Shown here: positions 38,048 to 48,585 of the stretch, in pieces
How positions within the stretch are numbered: position 1 is the stretch's first letter
Layout of the letters: each line of letters opens with the position of its first letter
Assembly: GCA_012837155.1 (NCBI GenBank)
Contig: CP051546.1
Coordinates: 2,731,699-2,795,698, forward strand
Reading direction: 5' to 3'
Source: Flavobacterium sp.
GTDB lineage: Bacteria > Bacteroidota > Bacteroidia > Flavobacteriales > Flavobacteriaceae
DNA length: 64,000 nt
The notes under the pieces: model-generated
Told to the model about the DNA's origin: nothing
Seen by the model: only the letters and a program-made list of their open reading frames with translations
Databases searched by the model: none
Position numbers and translations under genes: made by a program

Positions 38048-38556
38048 GAAATGATGAGCTTTAAAATTTCATTTCAAACGTATCAACAATATTCAAATAA
38101 ATATATAAAAGTCGTCAAAAGGATAGAATACTCTTTAAATTACAACAGCCATGCCGTTTATCGATACATATTTTTGAATGAGGCGAGAAACGAATTATAT
38201 TTTTTTAAAATACCTTTCTTCAATTCGCTTACTATCTTTAATCGAATTTCGAGCCCAATCCAAACGTTTTTTTAAAATTTCTTCTTCCGATAAATGCCAA
38301 TCAATAGCTGAATTTCGCAACCTGTTCGTTAGGTTTTGAATGATTATTGCAGCCGAAACAGAGATGTTTAAACTTTCCGTAAAACCAACCATCGGAATCT
38401 TAAGAAAACCATCCGCTTTTGCTAGGATTTCTTCTGACAAACCGTCTCTTTCTGTTCCAAAAAACAAGGCGCTGGGTTTCGAAATATCAAAATCATCTAG
38501 CAAACAATCGTTCTCGTGAGGTGTTGTAGCAATAATTTGGTAGCCTTTACTTTTTA

Positions 38557-39588
38557 ATGCGAATCAAGGGTTAAAATATTAGTCCAATAAAAGCGGCAGC
38601 AATTTTTCCAAATAGATGAACCAGTAACCCCTTGCTAGACCTAACTTTACTTGCTTTTTGAATATCAGTTTTAACAATCAACCAATTAAAAAGAGATTCT
38701 ATGGGCTGTCTAACTCTTGATACTGCTTTGGAAAATAAATCATCGGCTGCTTTATCCCAGTTTTTTATTTGTTGACATTGTCCTTTGATTGCTTTAACTG
38801 GTGTAATCATAATTGAATTTTTCTCTTGTTCTAATTCAGAAAAAAAATCCTCGTTAATGTATATTTTATCTCCAAAGAATTTTCTGTTTGTTTTTTCTGA
38901 CCACGCTTCTTTGAAAACCGTTAAATCATTGACAGATGCAGGTGTTATTTGAATTTCTTCAGGAAAAGGAATTTTATTTTCTCGTCTAAAAGCTAATGCA
39001 TGAAGCTTCACTCCATAATAATACATGCTTTTTGTAGAACAATACCCTTTATCGGTCAAGTCTTTTGCTACCTTTCCATTTCGTTTACCAGAGCAAGTGA
39101 TTATTGGCATCGAATCCAGTAAACTTTGATCAGTTAAGCAATCCCAAGGTAAAAAGTCTTCAAATAATGAAGCTGAAAAACGTCGAAAAGCTTCTGATAA
39201 TTGATTAAGACGATTAGAAAAACCAGCATATGAGCCAAGTCTTGGAAACCAATCATGTAAATAATCACAAGCATATTTATGAATTTGTTTGATGCTAAAA
39301 CGTTGTTCTTCTTGAACTGTGAATAGGTATATGGTCATAATTTCTTGATCTGTTAAATCTTGTTTATGGTTGTTGCTGAAACGTTCGCAAGTGTATTTTA
39401 AATCTTTTTCAAATCTGTCACAGATTATGGAATATATTTTTACTAATTTTAGGGCTTTAAGCTGATATAATCATATATTTAAACGTGCGTTAGATACACT
39501 ATAAATATACTGATTATCAGCTTATTATTCTAATTTTTACAAAGAAATTTCTTTCTTTTTTAATGTTTTTTCAACCCTTGATTCGCAT
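38557..39588. mobile_element. IS982-family insertion sequence inside trmH
   Basis: A 1032-bp element with terminal inverted repeats starting ATGCGAATCAAGGGTT and 5-bp duplications TTTTA at 38552-38556 and 39589-39593. It holds one transposase gene on the minus strand. Related ends occur at 16871-16911 and 49504-49600. Confidence 0.92.
38571..39338 (-). CDS. IS982-family transposase
   Basis: A 255-residue DDE transposase as called from the first ATG (MTIYLF). Acidic triad: Asp in SLLDSMPI, Asp in KFFGDKIYI and Glu in QPIESLFNW; family markers are KGYCSTKSMYYYGVKLHAL and SRVRQPIESLFNWL. The reading frame stays open upstream to about 39470 (KALKLVKIYS, then a CDRFEKDLKYTCERF block), but without an ATG; the true start may use a non-ATG codon or be lost by a one-base change. 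The core domain is complete, so the element may be active. Confidence 0.9.
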   Translation of the reverse strand: MTIYLFTVQEEQRFSIKQIHKYACDYLHDWFPRLGSYAGFSNRLNQLSEAFRRFSASLFEDFLPWDCLTDQSLLDSMPIITCSGKRNGKVAKDLTDKGYCSTKSMYYYGVKLHALAFRRENKIPFPEEIQITPASVNDLTVFKEAWSEKTNRKFFGDKIYINEDFFSELEQEKNSIMITPVKAIKGQCQQIKNWDKAADDLFSKAVSRVRQPIESLFNWLIVKTDIQKASKVRSSKGLLVHLFGKIAAAFIGLIF

Positions 39589-40166
39589 TTTTAGTGTATT
39601 CACACAATTAGTTACCGTATCAAATGCATTAATATCAACCCATTTCTGAGCACCCATTGCAATTTCTTTGTCGATACTTTTGCCATAACGTTGCTCGATT
39701 ACATGTAATTCCTGAATACCAAAAACCTCACAACTGCGCATGACAGCACTGGTATTATGCATTTGAAAAACATCTTCCACAACAACTGTAAAATGCTTGG
39801 TTCTGTTTTTCAAAACGTTCAAAAATTTGTTTTTCCGATTTTCAGTCAGCATACTTTCGAGGAAATGAAGGTAGTCAAGGTCAACCATATTGCCGAATTG
39901 TTTTTGGCAAAAATACTAAAAAGAGTGGTTTTATTTCTTATTAAAAATTTCAAATAACCATCAAAAAATTGACTGCAAATTCGCAGATTATTGAAATAAA
40001 TTAGAAAAATTTGCAAATCTGCGGTAAAATTTTCTAAATCCTTTCGTATGATCAACTGTAACTTAATGGGTTTTAGAAATAGGCAACCTTTTTTAGACAT
40101 TATACGTAACCCTAAAATAAATTTATAACTCCTTTTTAGTCTTTTTTTAAATCAATTTCAATTTTT

Positions 40167-40194
40167 AAATCTGAAATCTGAAATCTGAAATCTG
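40167..40194. repeat. 7-bp tandem repeat (AAATCTG x4)
   Basis: Four perfect copies of AAATCTG lie directly before the -7 box of purB, so a change of copy number would alter the promoter spacing. A fifth, partial copy (AAAT) follows. Confidence 0.85.
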
Positions 40195-40200
40195 AAATGT

Positions 40201-40208
40201 TATCTTTG
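40201..40208 (+). promoter_or_regulatory. -7 promoter box of purB
   Basis: TATCTTTG matches TAnnTTTG; the -33 region falls in the AAATCTG repeat and reads TGA instead of TTG. The start codon is 24 bp downstream. Confidence 0.6.
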
Positions 40209-40231
40209 CGTTTTCTAACAACAATCGCACA

Positions 40232-41578
40232 ATGACAATCTTAAACGAATTAAACGCCGTATCGCCAATTGACGGAAGATACCGAAGCAAAACAGTTTCA
40301 CTTTCAAAATACTTTTCAGAAGAAGCTCTAATCAAATACCGTGTATTGGTCGAAATTGAATATTTCATCTCGCTTTGCGAAATTCCTTTGCCACAATTAA
40401 AAGACGTGAACCCAGATGTATTCGACAGTTTACGCAATATTTATAAAAACTTTTCTACCCAAGATGCTCTTTGGATAAAAGAAACGGAAAAAACAACCAA
40501 CCACGATGTCAAAGCGGTCGAATATTTTATCAAAGATGCTTTCGAAAAACTAGGTTTGTCGCAATACAAAGAGTTCATTCATTTTGGATTAACTTCACAA
40601 GACATCAACAATACAGCCATTCCTCTTTCGACAAAAGAAGCTTTTGAGAAAGTGTATATGCCGTCATTAATCCAGTTGACTTCAAAATTAAAAGAGTTGA
40701 GTCTCGAATGGCGCGATGTTCCAATGCTTGCCAAAACACACGGACAACCCGCCTCTCCAACACGTTTAGGTAAAGAAATTGGCGTTTTTGTAGAACGATT
40801 AGAAGAACAAATGCGCTTGTTGTTCAATATTCCTTTTGCAGCAAAATTTGGCGGTGCAACAGGAAATTACAATGCACACCACGTGGCGTATCCTCAAATT
40901 GATTGGAAAAATTTTGGAAGTGGCTTTGTGGAAGAAATTCTTGGATTACACCATTCCTTCCCAACGACACAAATCGAACATTACGATCATTTTGCCGCCT
41001 TTTTTGATGCGTTGAAAAGAATAAACACCATTGTCATCGATTTAGACAGGGATATTTGGACTTATGTTTCGATGGAATATTTCAAGCAAAAAATCAAAGC
41101 AGGCGAAATTGGTTCATCGGCAATGCCACACAAGGTAAACCCAATAGATTTTGAAAATTCCGAAGGAAATTTAGGAATCGCCAATGCTATTTTCGAACAT
41201 CTTTCGGCTAAACTGCCTTTATCTAGATTGCAACGCGATTTAACAGACAGTACCGTTTTGAGAAATATTGGCGTTCCCATGGGACATACTTTAATCGCTT
41301 TTGAAGCAACTTTAAAAGGACTAAACAAACTCCTTTTAAACCAACCAAAATTTGAGGAAGATTTAGAGAAAAACTGGGCTGTTGTTGCCGAAGCTATTCA
41401 AACTATTTTGCGTCGCGAGGGTTACCCAAATCCTTATGAAGCCTTGAAAGGACTGACTAGAACCAACGAAGCGATTGACAAAAAAGCGATTCATAATTTC
41501 ATAGCCACTTTAGACGTTTCGTCTGAAATTAAAACCGAATTAATGCAAATCACACCAAGTAATTTCTTGGGGATTTAA
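40232..41578 (+). CDS. purB: Adenylosuccinate lyase
   Basis: A complete 448-residue fumarase/aspartase-superfamily enzyme. The signature GSSAMPHKVNPIDFEN (about residues 289-304) carries the catalytic Ser loop; THGQPASPTRLGKE (about residue 170) has the catalytic His, and HFGLTSQDINNT is the substrate-binding block. It acts twice in purine synthesis, cleaving SAICAR and adenylosuccinate. The neighbourhood is mixed (polysaccharide deacetylase and the purine enzyme IMP dehydrogenase nearby), so a purine-biased cluster is possible. The frame is intact. Confidence 0.97.
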   Translation: MTILNELNAVSPIDGRYRSKTVSLSKYFSEEALIKYRVLVEIEYFISLCEIPLPQLKDVNPDVFDSLRNIYKNFSTQDALWIKETEKTTNHDVKAVEYFIKDAFEKLGLSQYKEFIHFGLTSQDINNTAIPLSTKEAFEKVYMPSLIQLTSKLKELSLEWRDVPMLAKTHGQPASPTRLGKEIGVFVERLEEQMRLLFNIPFAAKFGGATGNYNAHHVAYPQIDWKNFGSGFVEEILGLHHSFPTTQIEHYDHFAAFFDALKRINTIVIDLDRDIWTYVSMEYFKQKIKAGEIGSSAMPHKVNPIDFENSEGNLGIANAIFEHLSAKLPLSRLQRDLTDSTVLRNIGVPMGHTLIAFEATLKGLNKLLLNQPKFEEDLEKNWAVVAEAIQTILRREGYPNPYEALKGLTRTNEAIDKKAIHNFIATLDVSSEIKTELMQITPSNFLGI

Positions 41579-41605
41579 TTGAAACTAATCATAAAGCACA
41601 AAGTA

Positions 41606-42436
41606 ATGATGAAGAATTGTATTCTAAAATTCGTATTGCTTTGTGCTTTTTTTATTTTACTTTCCTGCGAAAACAAAAAAACCAAGCCAGAAATCAGAAC
41701 TTACAGGGCTGGTGTGGTCTTGTCTTTTGACGATGCCTATATAGACGAGTGGTTTGATACAAATCAAAAATTGAAACAATATTCCTGGAAGGCTACTTTT
41801 TGTGTATCCAAAATAAACACTTTGCGTCATTCCCAAATCAAAAAACTCCTTGAATTACAAAAAGAAGGAAATGAAATCGCGGGACACGGACTTCATCACT
41901 ACCACGCTGAAAAATTTGTCAAAAAATACGGAATACGAGACTATCTTAAGCAAGAGATCAATCCAATGCTGAAATTAATGACCTTTTATGGCTTCAAGGT
42001 TTCTTCTTTTGTTTATCCTTATGGAGGAAGAAATTCAAAATTAGATGCTGCTTTATCAAAGAAATTTAAGATAGTAAGAGGGCGAGCATTTTGCGAAGAA
42101 GTTCCCTCAAAACAAGGATGTTATTTCAATTATTCGAAAATAGTATACAGTTTCAGTATCGATGATACTCACAATCACTTTAGTATTCCTCATCTTTTAA
42201 AATTATTGGATTATGCCAAGAAAAATGATAAAATTTTAATTCTAAATAGCCACAAAACTGTCGAAAATGTAACTGCGGATTACCAAACAAAAAATGCAAC
42301 CTTAGAACTTATTTGCAAATACATCAAGCACAATAATATGAAATTCTATACTTTATCTGACTTGAATACCCTAAACAAAATATATTTCGAAACAAAAAAG
42401 GCGCAAGAATCGAATCTTGCCCCTTTTGTATTTTAG
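41606..42436 (+). CDS. Polysaccharide deacetylase-family lipoprotein
   Basis: About 276 residues from the ATG at 41606. A lipoprotein signal ends FILLSCEN. A NodB-like fold follows: VVLSFDDAY (first Asp pair), HGLHHYHAEKF (HxxxH metal site), FVYPYGGRNSKLD and a late ILNSHKTVEN histidine. Enzymes of this fold remove acetyl groups from peptidoglycan or other polysaccharides. Motif 1 and motif 2 are both present, so it is probably active. It is likely to face the periplasm. It follows purB closely (27 bp) and ends in a hairpin shared with the convergent guaB gene. Confidence 0.88.
   Translation: MMKNCILKFVLLCAFFILLSCENKKTKPEIRTYRAGVVLSFDDAYIDEWFDTNQKLKQYSWKATFCVSKINTLRHSQIKKLLELQKEGNEIAGHGLHHYHAEKFVKKYGIRDYLKQEINPMLKLMTFYGFKVSSFVYPYGGRNSKLDAALSKKFKIVRGRAFCEEVPSKQGCYFNYSKIVYSFSIDDTHNHFSIPHLLKLLDYAKKNDKILILNSHKTVENVTADYQTKNATLELICKYIKHNNMKFYTLSDLNTLNKIYFETKKAQESNLAPFVF
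42396..42427. terminator. Bidirectional hairpin between the deacetylase gene and guaB
   Basis: Arms AAAAGGCGCAAGA and TCTTGCCCCTTTT pair with one C-C mismatch around a short loop (ATCGAA), with A and T runs at both ends. It overlaps the end of the deacetylase gene and serves convergent transcription. Confidence 0.75.
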
Positions 42437-42450
42437 TCTTTTAACTTATT

Positions 42451-43923
42451 TTATCTCGAATAGTTTGGTGCTTCTTTGGTAATCGTTACGTTATGAGGAT
42501 GACTTTCGGTAATTCCGCTTGAGGTAATACGAACAAAACGGCCTGTTTCCTGCAATGTCAAAATATCTTTAGCACCACAATACCCCATTCCTGCACGAAG
42601 TCCACCAATGAATTGTTGCATACTTTCTTCCAATTCGCCTTTATACGGCACACGACCCACAATTCCTTCGGGAACTAGTTTTTTAACATCGTCTTCCACA
42701 TCTTGAAAATAACGATCTTTCGAACCGCCTTCCATTGCTTCCACAGAACCCATCCCTCGATAAGATTTGAATTTTCTACCTTCGAAAATAATAGTTTCGC
42801 CCGGAGATTCCTTGGTTCCTGCTAATAACGACCCTAACATCACACAATCAGCACCAGCAGCGATAGCTTTAGGAATATCGCCTGTATAACGAATTCCACC
42901 ATCAGCAATAACAGGAATTCCTGTTCCTTTTAAAGCCGCAGCAACTTCTAGAACTGCCGAGAATTGAGGAAAACCAACACCTGCAACTACACGAGTGGTA
43001 CAAATAGAACCTGGACCAATTCCTACTTTTACCCCATCGGCGCCATTTTCAACAAGAAACAAAGCAGCTTCTGGAGTGGCAATGTTTCCTACGATAACAT
43101 CTATTTGTGGAAAATTGGCTTTTACCTCTTTCAAAACGTTGACAACACCTTGAGTATGGCCATGAGCGGTATCAATAATTATGGCATCAACGCCTGCTTG
43201 AACAAGTGCTTTGGCTCTTTCGAGGGCATCTCCAGTAACGCCAATGGCAGCGGCAACACGCAAACGTCCATAAATATCTTTATTGGCATTTGGTTTTTGG
43301 GTTAATTTAGTAATATCTCTAAAAGTAATTAGTCCAACTAATTTATTTTCAGAATTTACTACGGGAAGTTTTTCGATTTTGTATCCTTGCAAAACTACTT
43401 CGGCCTGTTCAAGGGATGTTCCTTCGGCAACTGTAACCAAGTTTTCACTTGTCATCACTTCGATAATAGGCCTAGAATTATTGCTTTCGAAACGCAAATC
43501 ACGATTGGTTACAATTCCTTTGAGCACCTTGTTTTCATCAACAATTGGAATTCCTCCAATCCCAAATTCCTTCATTGCTTTTTTTGCATCGGCAACGATA
43601 GAAGTCAAAGGCAAAGTTACTGGATCAATGATCATTCCTGATTCGGCACGCTTTACTTTTCGTACTTTGGCCGCTTGTTGTTCAATGGTCATATTCTTGT
43701 GCAAAACGCCAATTCCTCCTTCTTGCGCCATAGCAATTGCCATAGCACTTTCGGTAACCGTATCCATAGCGGCGGATACAATGGGAACGTTAAGGGATAT
43801 ATTTTTAGAAAATTTTGATTTAATACTCACTTCGCGAGGAAGTACATTAGAGTAATTGGGTACTAATAATACATCATCGTAAGTTAGACCTTCACCGATA
43901 ATCTTGGAGTTATGTGCTATCAT
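42451..43923 (-). CDS. guaB: IMP dehydrogenase
   Basis: A complete 490-residue IMPDH. The catalytic barrel has [11 protein letters not shown] at the N-terminus, [10 protein letters not shown] with the catalytic Cys (about residue 300) and [12 protein letters not shown]; two CBS domains lie between about residues 95 and 205 ([19 protein letters not shown]). It oxidises IMP to XMP, the first committed step to GMP. It starts 164 bp from the divergent P-type ATPase. The frame is intact. Confidence 0.97.
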   Translation of the reverse strand: MIAHNSKIIGEGLTYDDVLLVPNYSNVLPREVSIKSKFSKNISLNVPIVSAAMDTVTESAMAIAMAQEGGIGVLHKNMTIEQQAAKVRKVKRAESGMIIDPVTLPLTSIVADAKKAMKEFGIGGIPIVDENKVLKGIVTNRDLRFESNNSRPIIEVMTSENLVTVAEGTSLEQAEVVLQGYKIEKLPVVNSENKLVGLITFRDITKLTQKPNANKDIYGRLRVAAAIGVTGDALERAKALVQAGVDAIIIDTAHGHTQGVVNVLKEVKANFPQIDVIVGNIATPEAALFLVENGADGVKVGIGPGSICTTRVVAGVGFPQFSAVLEVAAALKGTGIPVIADGGIRYTGDIPKAIAAGADCVMLGSLLAGTKESPGETIIFEGRKFKSYRGMGSVEAMEGGSKDRYFQDVEDDVKKLVPEGIVGRVPYKGELEESMQQFIGGLRAGMGYCGAKDILTLQETGRFVRITSSGITESHPHNVTITKEAPNYSR

Positions 43924-44087
43924 TGCAATTTGAAGTTGTAGTTAAATTGCGTGCAAATTTAAGAAATCTTAAATAGAAAAACAGCATAAATTAAATTTTA
44001 AATAATTAAATTAGCCGTACTTAAAAATTTCTCCTTTTTAACCTTGTTTAATCGTTTATAAAAAGATTAAACTTCTACACTTTTCCA

Positions 44088-46588
44088 ATGGAAAAATCAA
44101 GTCATTCATTAAGAGGACTTTCAAACAACGAAGTGATTCTATCAAGAAAAAAACACGGTTCAAATTCTTTGAAGCATCAGGATAAGAATAATTTTCTGAC
44201 TTCTCTAATAGAAATGGTCAAGGAACCCATGTTTTTACTACTTGCAACAGCAACTAGTGTTTATTTTATTACTGGAAAATATGGCGACGGAATATTTATG
44301 CTGGCAGCCATCATGCTGGTTTCGACCATTTCTCTTTATCAGGAGTTTAGAAGCCGAAACGCCATCGAAGCCTTAAAAAAATTATTACAGCCCAAAAGCA
44401 AGGTCATTCGCAATGGCGAAATTATTGAAATCCCAAGCGAAGAAATTGTTGTTGACGATTTAATCCAAACCGAGGAAGGCACATTTATTCCTGCAGATGC
44501 GATTATTTTACAATCTAATGATTTTTCGGTTAACGAATCTGTTCTAACAGGCGAGTCGCTGGCTGTTTTTAAGAATAAAGATGCCAAAATAAATCAGATT
44601 TATCAAGGAACAATTGTGGCAAGCGGCTTAGCTATTTGCAAAGTTACCGCCATAGGCAACCAAACTCAGTTGGGAAAAATTGGCGAAAGTTTAGAATCGA
44701 TTGTCGAAGAAAAAACGCCTTTACAAATACAAATTGGAGATTTTGTAAAGAAATTATCGGCAATTGGTTTGGTTATTTTCATTGTGGTTTGGGGTGTTAA
44801 TTTCTACAATTCCAATCATTTTTTAGATAGTTTGCTAAAAGCTTTAACCTTGGCAATGAGCATTATTCCAGAGGAAATTCCAGTTGCTTTTACCACCTTT
44901 ATGGCTCTGGGTGCTTGGCGATTAATGAAAATGGGGATTATCGTCAAGCAAACTAAAACCGTAGAAACCCTTGGTAGTGCCAACGTAATTTGCACAGATA
45001 AAACAGGAACCATTACCGAAAACAAAATGAGTTTAGCGCAATTATATGTGCTGCCATCAAACAAGATGATCAATCCAAAAGAGGCATTAAACAACGACGA
45101 ACTGGAACTACTCAGAATAGCAATGTGGGCAAGTGAACCCTCCCTTTTGACGGAATGGAAATCGCACTACACAACGCTTATTCGAAATGGGAAACAAAGG
45201 ACGAACGCCCTAATTTTAAAATGATTCACGAATATCCATTGGACGGAAATCCACCAATGATGACTCATATTTTCGAAAATAAAAATGGAATCAGAATTGT
45301 TGCTGCCAAAGGAGCAGCAGAAGCATTAATGGCAATTTGCATTCTTTCGGGCATTGAAAAAAAACAAATCAACGAAGCCATTGAAACTATGGCAAAGGAA
45401 GGCTTTCGAGTGTTAGGGGTGGGTGTTTCCGAATTTTCAGGAAACGAATTTCCAAAAAAACAACAAGAATTTGCTTTTAAATTTCTGGGATTGGTTGCTT
45501 TTTATGACCCACCAAAAGAAAATATCAAAGCCGTATTCGATGCTTTCTATACTGCGGGCATTCAAGTAAAAATTGTTACTGGCGACAATGCCATGACAAC
45601 CTCAACAATTGCCAAACAAGTAGGTTTTAGGAATCCTGAAAATACGTTAAATGGAGACGAATTGATAAAAATGGATGAAGTTTCCTTAAAAGAAAAAGTG
45701 ATGGAAACCACGATTTTTACCCGAATGTTTCCCGATGCTAAACTCAAGATAATAAAAGCTTTAAAAGAAAATAACCAAATTGTAGCCATGACCGGAGATG
45801 GCGTAAATGATGGTCCCGCATTAAAAGCGGCTCATATAGGGATTGCCATGGGAAAGAAAGGAACAGAGATTGCAAAGCAAGCAGCCAGCCTAATCCTGAT
45901 AGACGATGATTTAGCAAAAATGATTGACGCTATTGCCATGGGCAGAAAAATTTATGTCAATCTAAAAAAAGCCATACAATACATCATTTCGATACATATT
46001 CCCATTGTTTTGATTGTTTTTCTTCCTTTGGTTTTGGGTTGGATTTACCCCAATATTTTCTCGCCTGTTCACATTATTTTTCTAGAAATAATTATGGGAC
46101 CTACTTGCTCCATAATTTATGAAAATGAACCCATGGAACCCAATTTGATGCTACAAAAACCAAGACCATTTACCACCACTTTTTTTAATTTAAAAGAAAT
46201 AACCATCAGCATTGTCCAAGGACTTGCCATTACTTTAGGACTGTTATTTATGTATCAATATTGTGTTTATGAAAATTGTACTGAAAACGTTACCCGAACG
46301 GTCGTTTTTCTTACCTTAATTGCTTCTAATATCTTCCTTACACTAGCAAATCGTTCCTTTTATTATTCGATAATTACGTCTTTAAAATACAAAAATAATT
46401 TGGTTTTAACAATCATTGGAATTACCCTTTTAATGACCAGTTCCCTTTTATTTATTCCTGTTTTCTCTCGTTTTTTTATGTTCGACGAAGTATCTGTTTT
46501 TCAAATAATACGAAGCATTTTAACAGGATTTATTTCGGTAATGTGGATAGAAGTTTATAAGTGGATTAAACGGAGAAAACAAGTGTAA
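44088..46588 (+). CDS. Cation-translocating P-type ATPase, one frame break
   Basis: About 833 residues in all. Phosphorylation site CTDKTGTITENKM, ATP-binding GAAEALMAI and KIVTGDNAMTTSTIAKQ, hinge MTGDGVNDGPALKAAHIGIAMG, and six to ten membrane segments. The membrane motif in M4 is PEEIPV where classic Ca2+ pumps have PEGLP, so the ion is uncertain (Ca2+ or another divalent ion). The frame breaks in the CCC at 45142-45144; one more C gives SEPSPFDGMEIALHNAY and restores the nucleotide-binding domain. The neighbours do not help specify the ion. Confidence 0.85.
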
Positions 46589-46596
46589 AATTCGTT

Positions 46597-47991
46597 TTAA
46601 TCAGGCGTATTTTTGTCAGGAAAAATAACGTTGAGCCCTAATTGAAAAGAAAAACTATTGGCCTTAGCAACATCCTTATAGGCCAAAAGATTATCAGCAA
46701 GAACATAAAAATTAACCTTGCCAATGGTAGTCGATAATCCTAAACCAATATTGGTATAAGAAAACGAATCTAATGTATAAGTTGCCTTCATTTCTAAAGC
46801 ATCGAAAATTTGTCGTCTATAATAAGCCGTCAAAGCCAGAAAAGGCAATCGTGGCGTTGTCATGACAAAGAATTGCGCACCAACAGCATTTTTATATTTA
46901 ATTTCATTTCCGCTGCAATTGCATTCTGAACTTCTGCCATCACCAAATGAATATTGAATCGAAGAATTTAATTTTACTGGTCGCCAAGTGGTGTATCTTG
47001 TGTGCAAAGTGTCAAAAGGAATTGCATCAAGAAATTCTTGATAGATATTTTGTGTAGAACCCGTGACAAAATCTGGAGTTAAACCCTCATTTTTATAATA
47101 TCCTTTATAGCTGTAATTTTCTACTTCTTTGCTGTGTTTAACAAATCCAACATCCGCAATACTTGCTGTAAACTGGATGTTTTTTTTAGGATAATAAGTA
47201 AGTCCTGCATCAAATCCCAATCCTAGATTGCCTCCAAAAAGCGTTTTTTTCATAATATCACTTTTGGCATTCCCTGAATAGTTGCGAGTGTAATTTAAAA
47301 ATCCCGATGTATTGACTGTTATATTTGAAGAAATTACTTGCTCATAAATAGTATTTGTCGAAGGAATGGTATAAAAATATCCCGAATTTTGAGTAGAAGA
47401 AACATTAAAAATACTGGAATAAATCTTTCCTCGAACGCCTATAATTAATTTATCACTTAGATTTTTGTGGTATCCAACGTAAAAAACCGAGAGCAATTCT
47501 CCTCTCGCATTCAAATCGCCTAAATTAAAAACTTTTCCTAAATAATCTTTGTTCCCGTCCAAGGCTAATATTGCTGGGTCTTTAGGCATATACGCTAACA
47601 AATCCAGTTCTTGATACATTCCGAAAGAAATATAAACCGCTTTTTCGTCCTGCCAATCCCCAATTTTAAAACCTCCATTAAAAAATTCTATTTGCTCATT
47701 TATAGCAAGTTTGTCTTTTCGGGAGGTGGAGAACACAACATTTCTCAATTTAGTATTAAAATCGACCCCATCATTAGCAAATAAATCATAAGCCGAAAAC
47801 CCGCTAGAACCTATAGAGGCTGAAATTCCAGAAAGCAAAGGAACTCCAACATACCATCTGTACTTAATATCGGAACCTGGATTAGTCAACAATGACTGCG
47901 GAATCGAAGTGAAATTATATAAAATTTGTTTGTTTTGAGAAAAACATCCAATCGACACCAATAGAACAAAAAACACGCTTAATTTTCTCAT
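46597..47991 (-). CDS. DUF5723 family outer-membrane protein
   Basis: A 464-residue protein with a signal peptide (residues 1-18, VSIGCFSQ). It has many short beta strands in a barrel-like pattern, matching DUF5723 (TSIPQSLLTNPGSD, RWYVGVPLLSGISASIG, SFGMYQELDLLAYMP, GGNLGLGFDAGLTYYP). The family is common in Flavobacteriia and is thought to sit in the outer membrane; function unknown. It is translated after a small lipoprotein gene, overlapping by 4 bp, so the two are probably partners. Confidence 0.87.
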   Translation of the reverse strand: MRKLSVFFVLLVSIGCFSQNKQILYNFTSIPQSLLTNPGSDIKYRWYVGVPLLSGISASIGSSGFSAYDLFANDGVDFNTKLRNVVFSTSRKDKLAINEQIEFFNGGFKIGDWQDEKAVYISFGMYQELDLLAYMPKDPAILALDGNKDYLGKVFNLGDLNARGELLSVFYVGYHKNLSDKLIIGVRGKIYSSIFNVSSTQNSGYFYTIPSTNTIYEQVISSNITVNTSGFLNYTRNYSGNAKSDIMKKTLFGGNLGLGFDAGLTYYPKKNIQFTASIADVGFVKHSKEVENYSYKGYYKNEGLTPDFVTGSTQNIYQEFLDAIPFDTLHTRYTTWRPVKLNSSIQYSFGDGRSSECNCSGNEIKYKNAVGAQFFVMTTPRLPFLALTAYYRRQIFDALEMKATYTLDSFSYTNIGLGLSTTIGKVNFYVLADNLLAYKDVAKANSFSFQLGLNVIFPDKNTPD

Positions 47992-48528
47992 TCCACTACT
48001 AAATAAACGGTGGCACTTGAACGCAATTTTAAACTCCCCAAACTGCTTTCGGTTAATTTAGTTCCCGGCAGCATTGTTATTTTAAATTGAATTTTCTTAG
48101 TATTTTTCAACAAATCAAGTTTACTGTTTTCGAATATTTCGGTTTTTTGTAACAAGTTTTTCCACACCTGTAAAAGCAGGCACATTAAACCTAATGATGT
48201 AAAGTTTTGAATTATTGTCATTAAGAAAATCCACATCAACAATGTAGGCTCTGTTTATTGTATTATTAATCTCGAAAAACAAATCGGCTCTTGTCAGGCT
48301 TTTATTAAAAAAAGCATCTTTAGTAATGTCGAGACTTTGCGCATAAGAAAACACAGATTGTTCGACTCCATTGGTCACAAATTGATTGGCAAGAATATCA
48401 AAGGTTGCCAAATTTGAAATAATAACAGGTTGTAATTTTAAGTCGTTAACCTGATTAAAATCTAAATTACTGGAGCAGGAAAACAAGAAAACGGATAAGA
48501 TAATTATCCCTAATTTTTTTTTTATCAT
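47988..48528 (-). CDS. Hypothetical lipoprotein, one frame break
   Basis: A 179-residue lipoprotein (signal ends LFSCSSN, Cys18) that I do not recognise. It carries beta-rich segments such as NLATFDILANQFV, RAYIVDVDFLND and, near the end, KIQFKITMLPGTKL. The frame breaks in the T6 run at 48143-48148 (needs T5) so that the visible part ends early; joining gives VEKLVTKTEIFENSK and a full protein. It overlaps the DUF5723 gene by 4 bp (ATGA type), which points to coupled translation and a shared outer-membrane function. Confidence 0.75.
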
Positions 48529-48585
48529 CTTAAACTGATTTGGGCAAGTAAATCTACAACGAAGTTATTGGATTTTTATTATTTT

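Larger units (their letters stand above)
38195..39888 (-). pseudogene. trmH: TrmH-family RNA 2'-O-methyltransferase, split by IS982
   Basis: A SPOUT methyltransferase for 2'-O-methylation, probably Gm18 of tRNA. The 5' part (39888 down to 39589) ends in NTLK and the 3' part (38556 down to 38195) starts SKGYQ. Conserved motifs are EDVFQMHNTSAVMRSCEVFG, FFGTERDGLSEE and IPMVGFTESLNISVSAAI. Removing the IS (38557-39588) and one copy of the 5-bp target duplication (TAAAA on the coding strand) restores an uninterrupted frame of about 218 residues. The gene is therefore inactivated by a recent, precisely definable insertion. Loss of TrmH is tolerated in other bacteria. Confidence 0.93.

Noticed and set aside
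42396-42430. Short tRNA-like arm (GATTCGATTC in reverse)
   Set aside because: The stem is better explained as a bidirectional terminator; no acceptor, D or anticodon arms are present.
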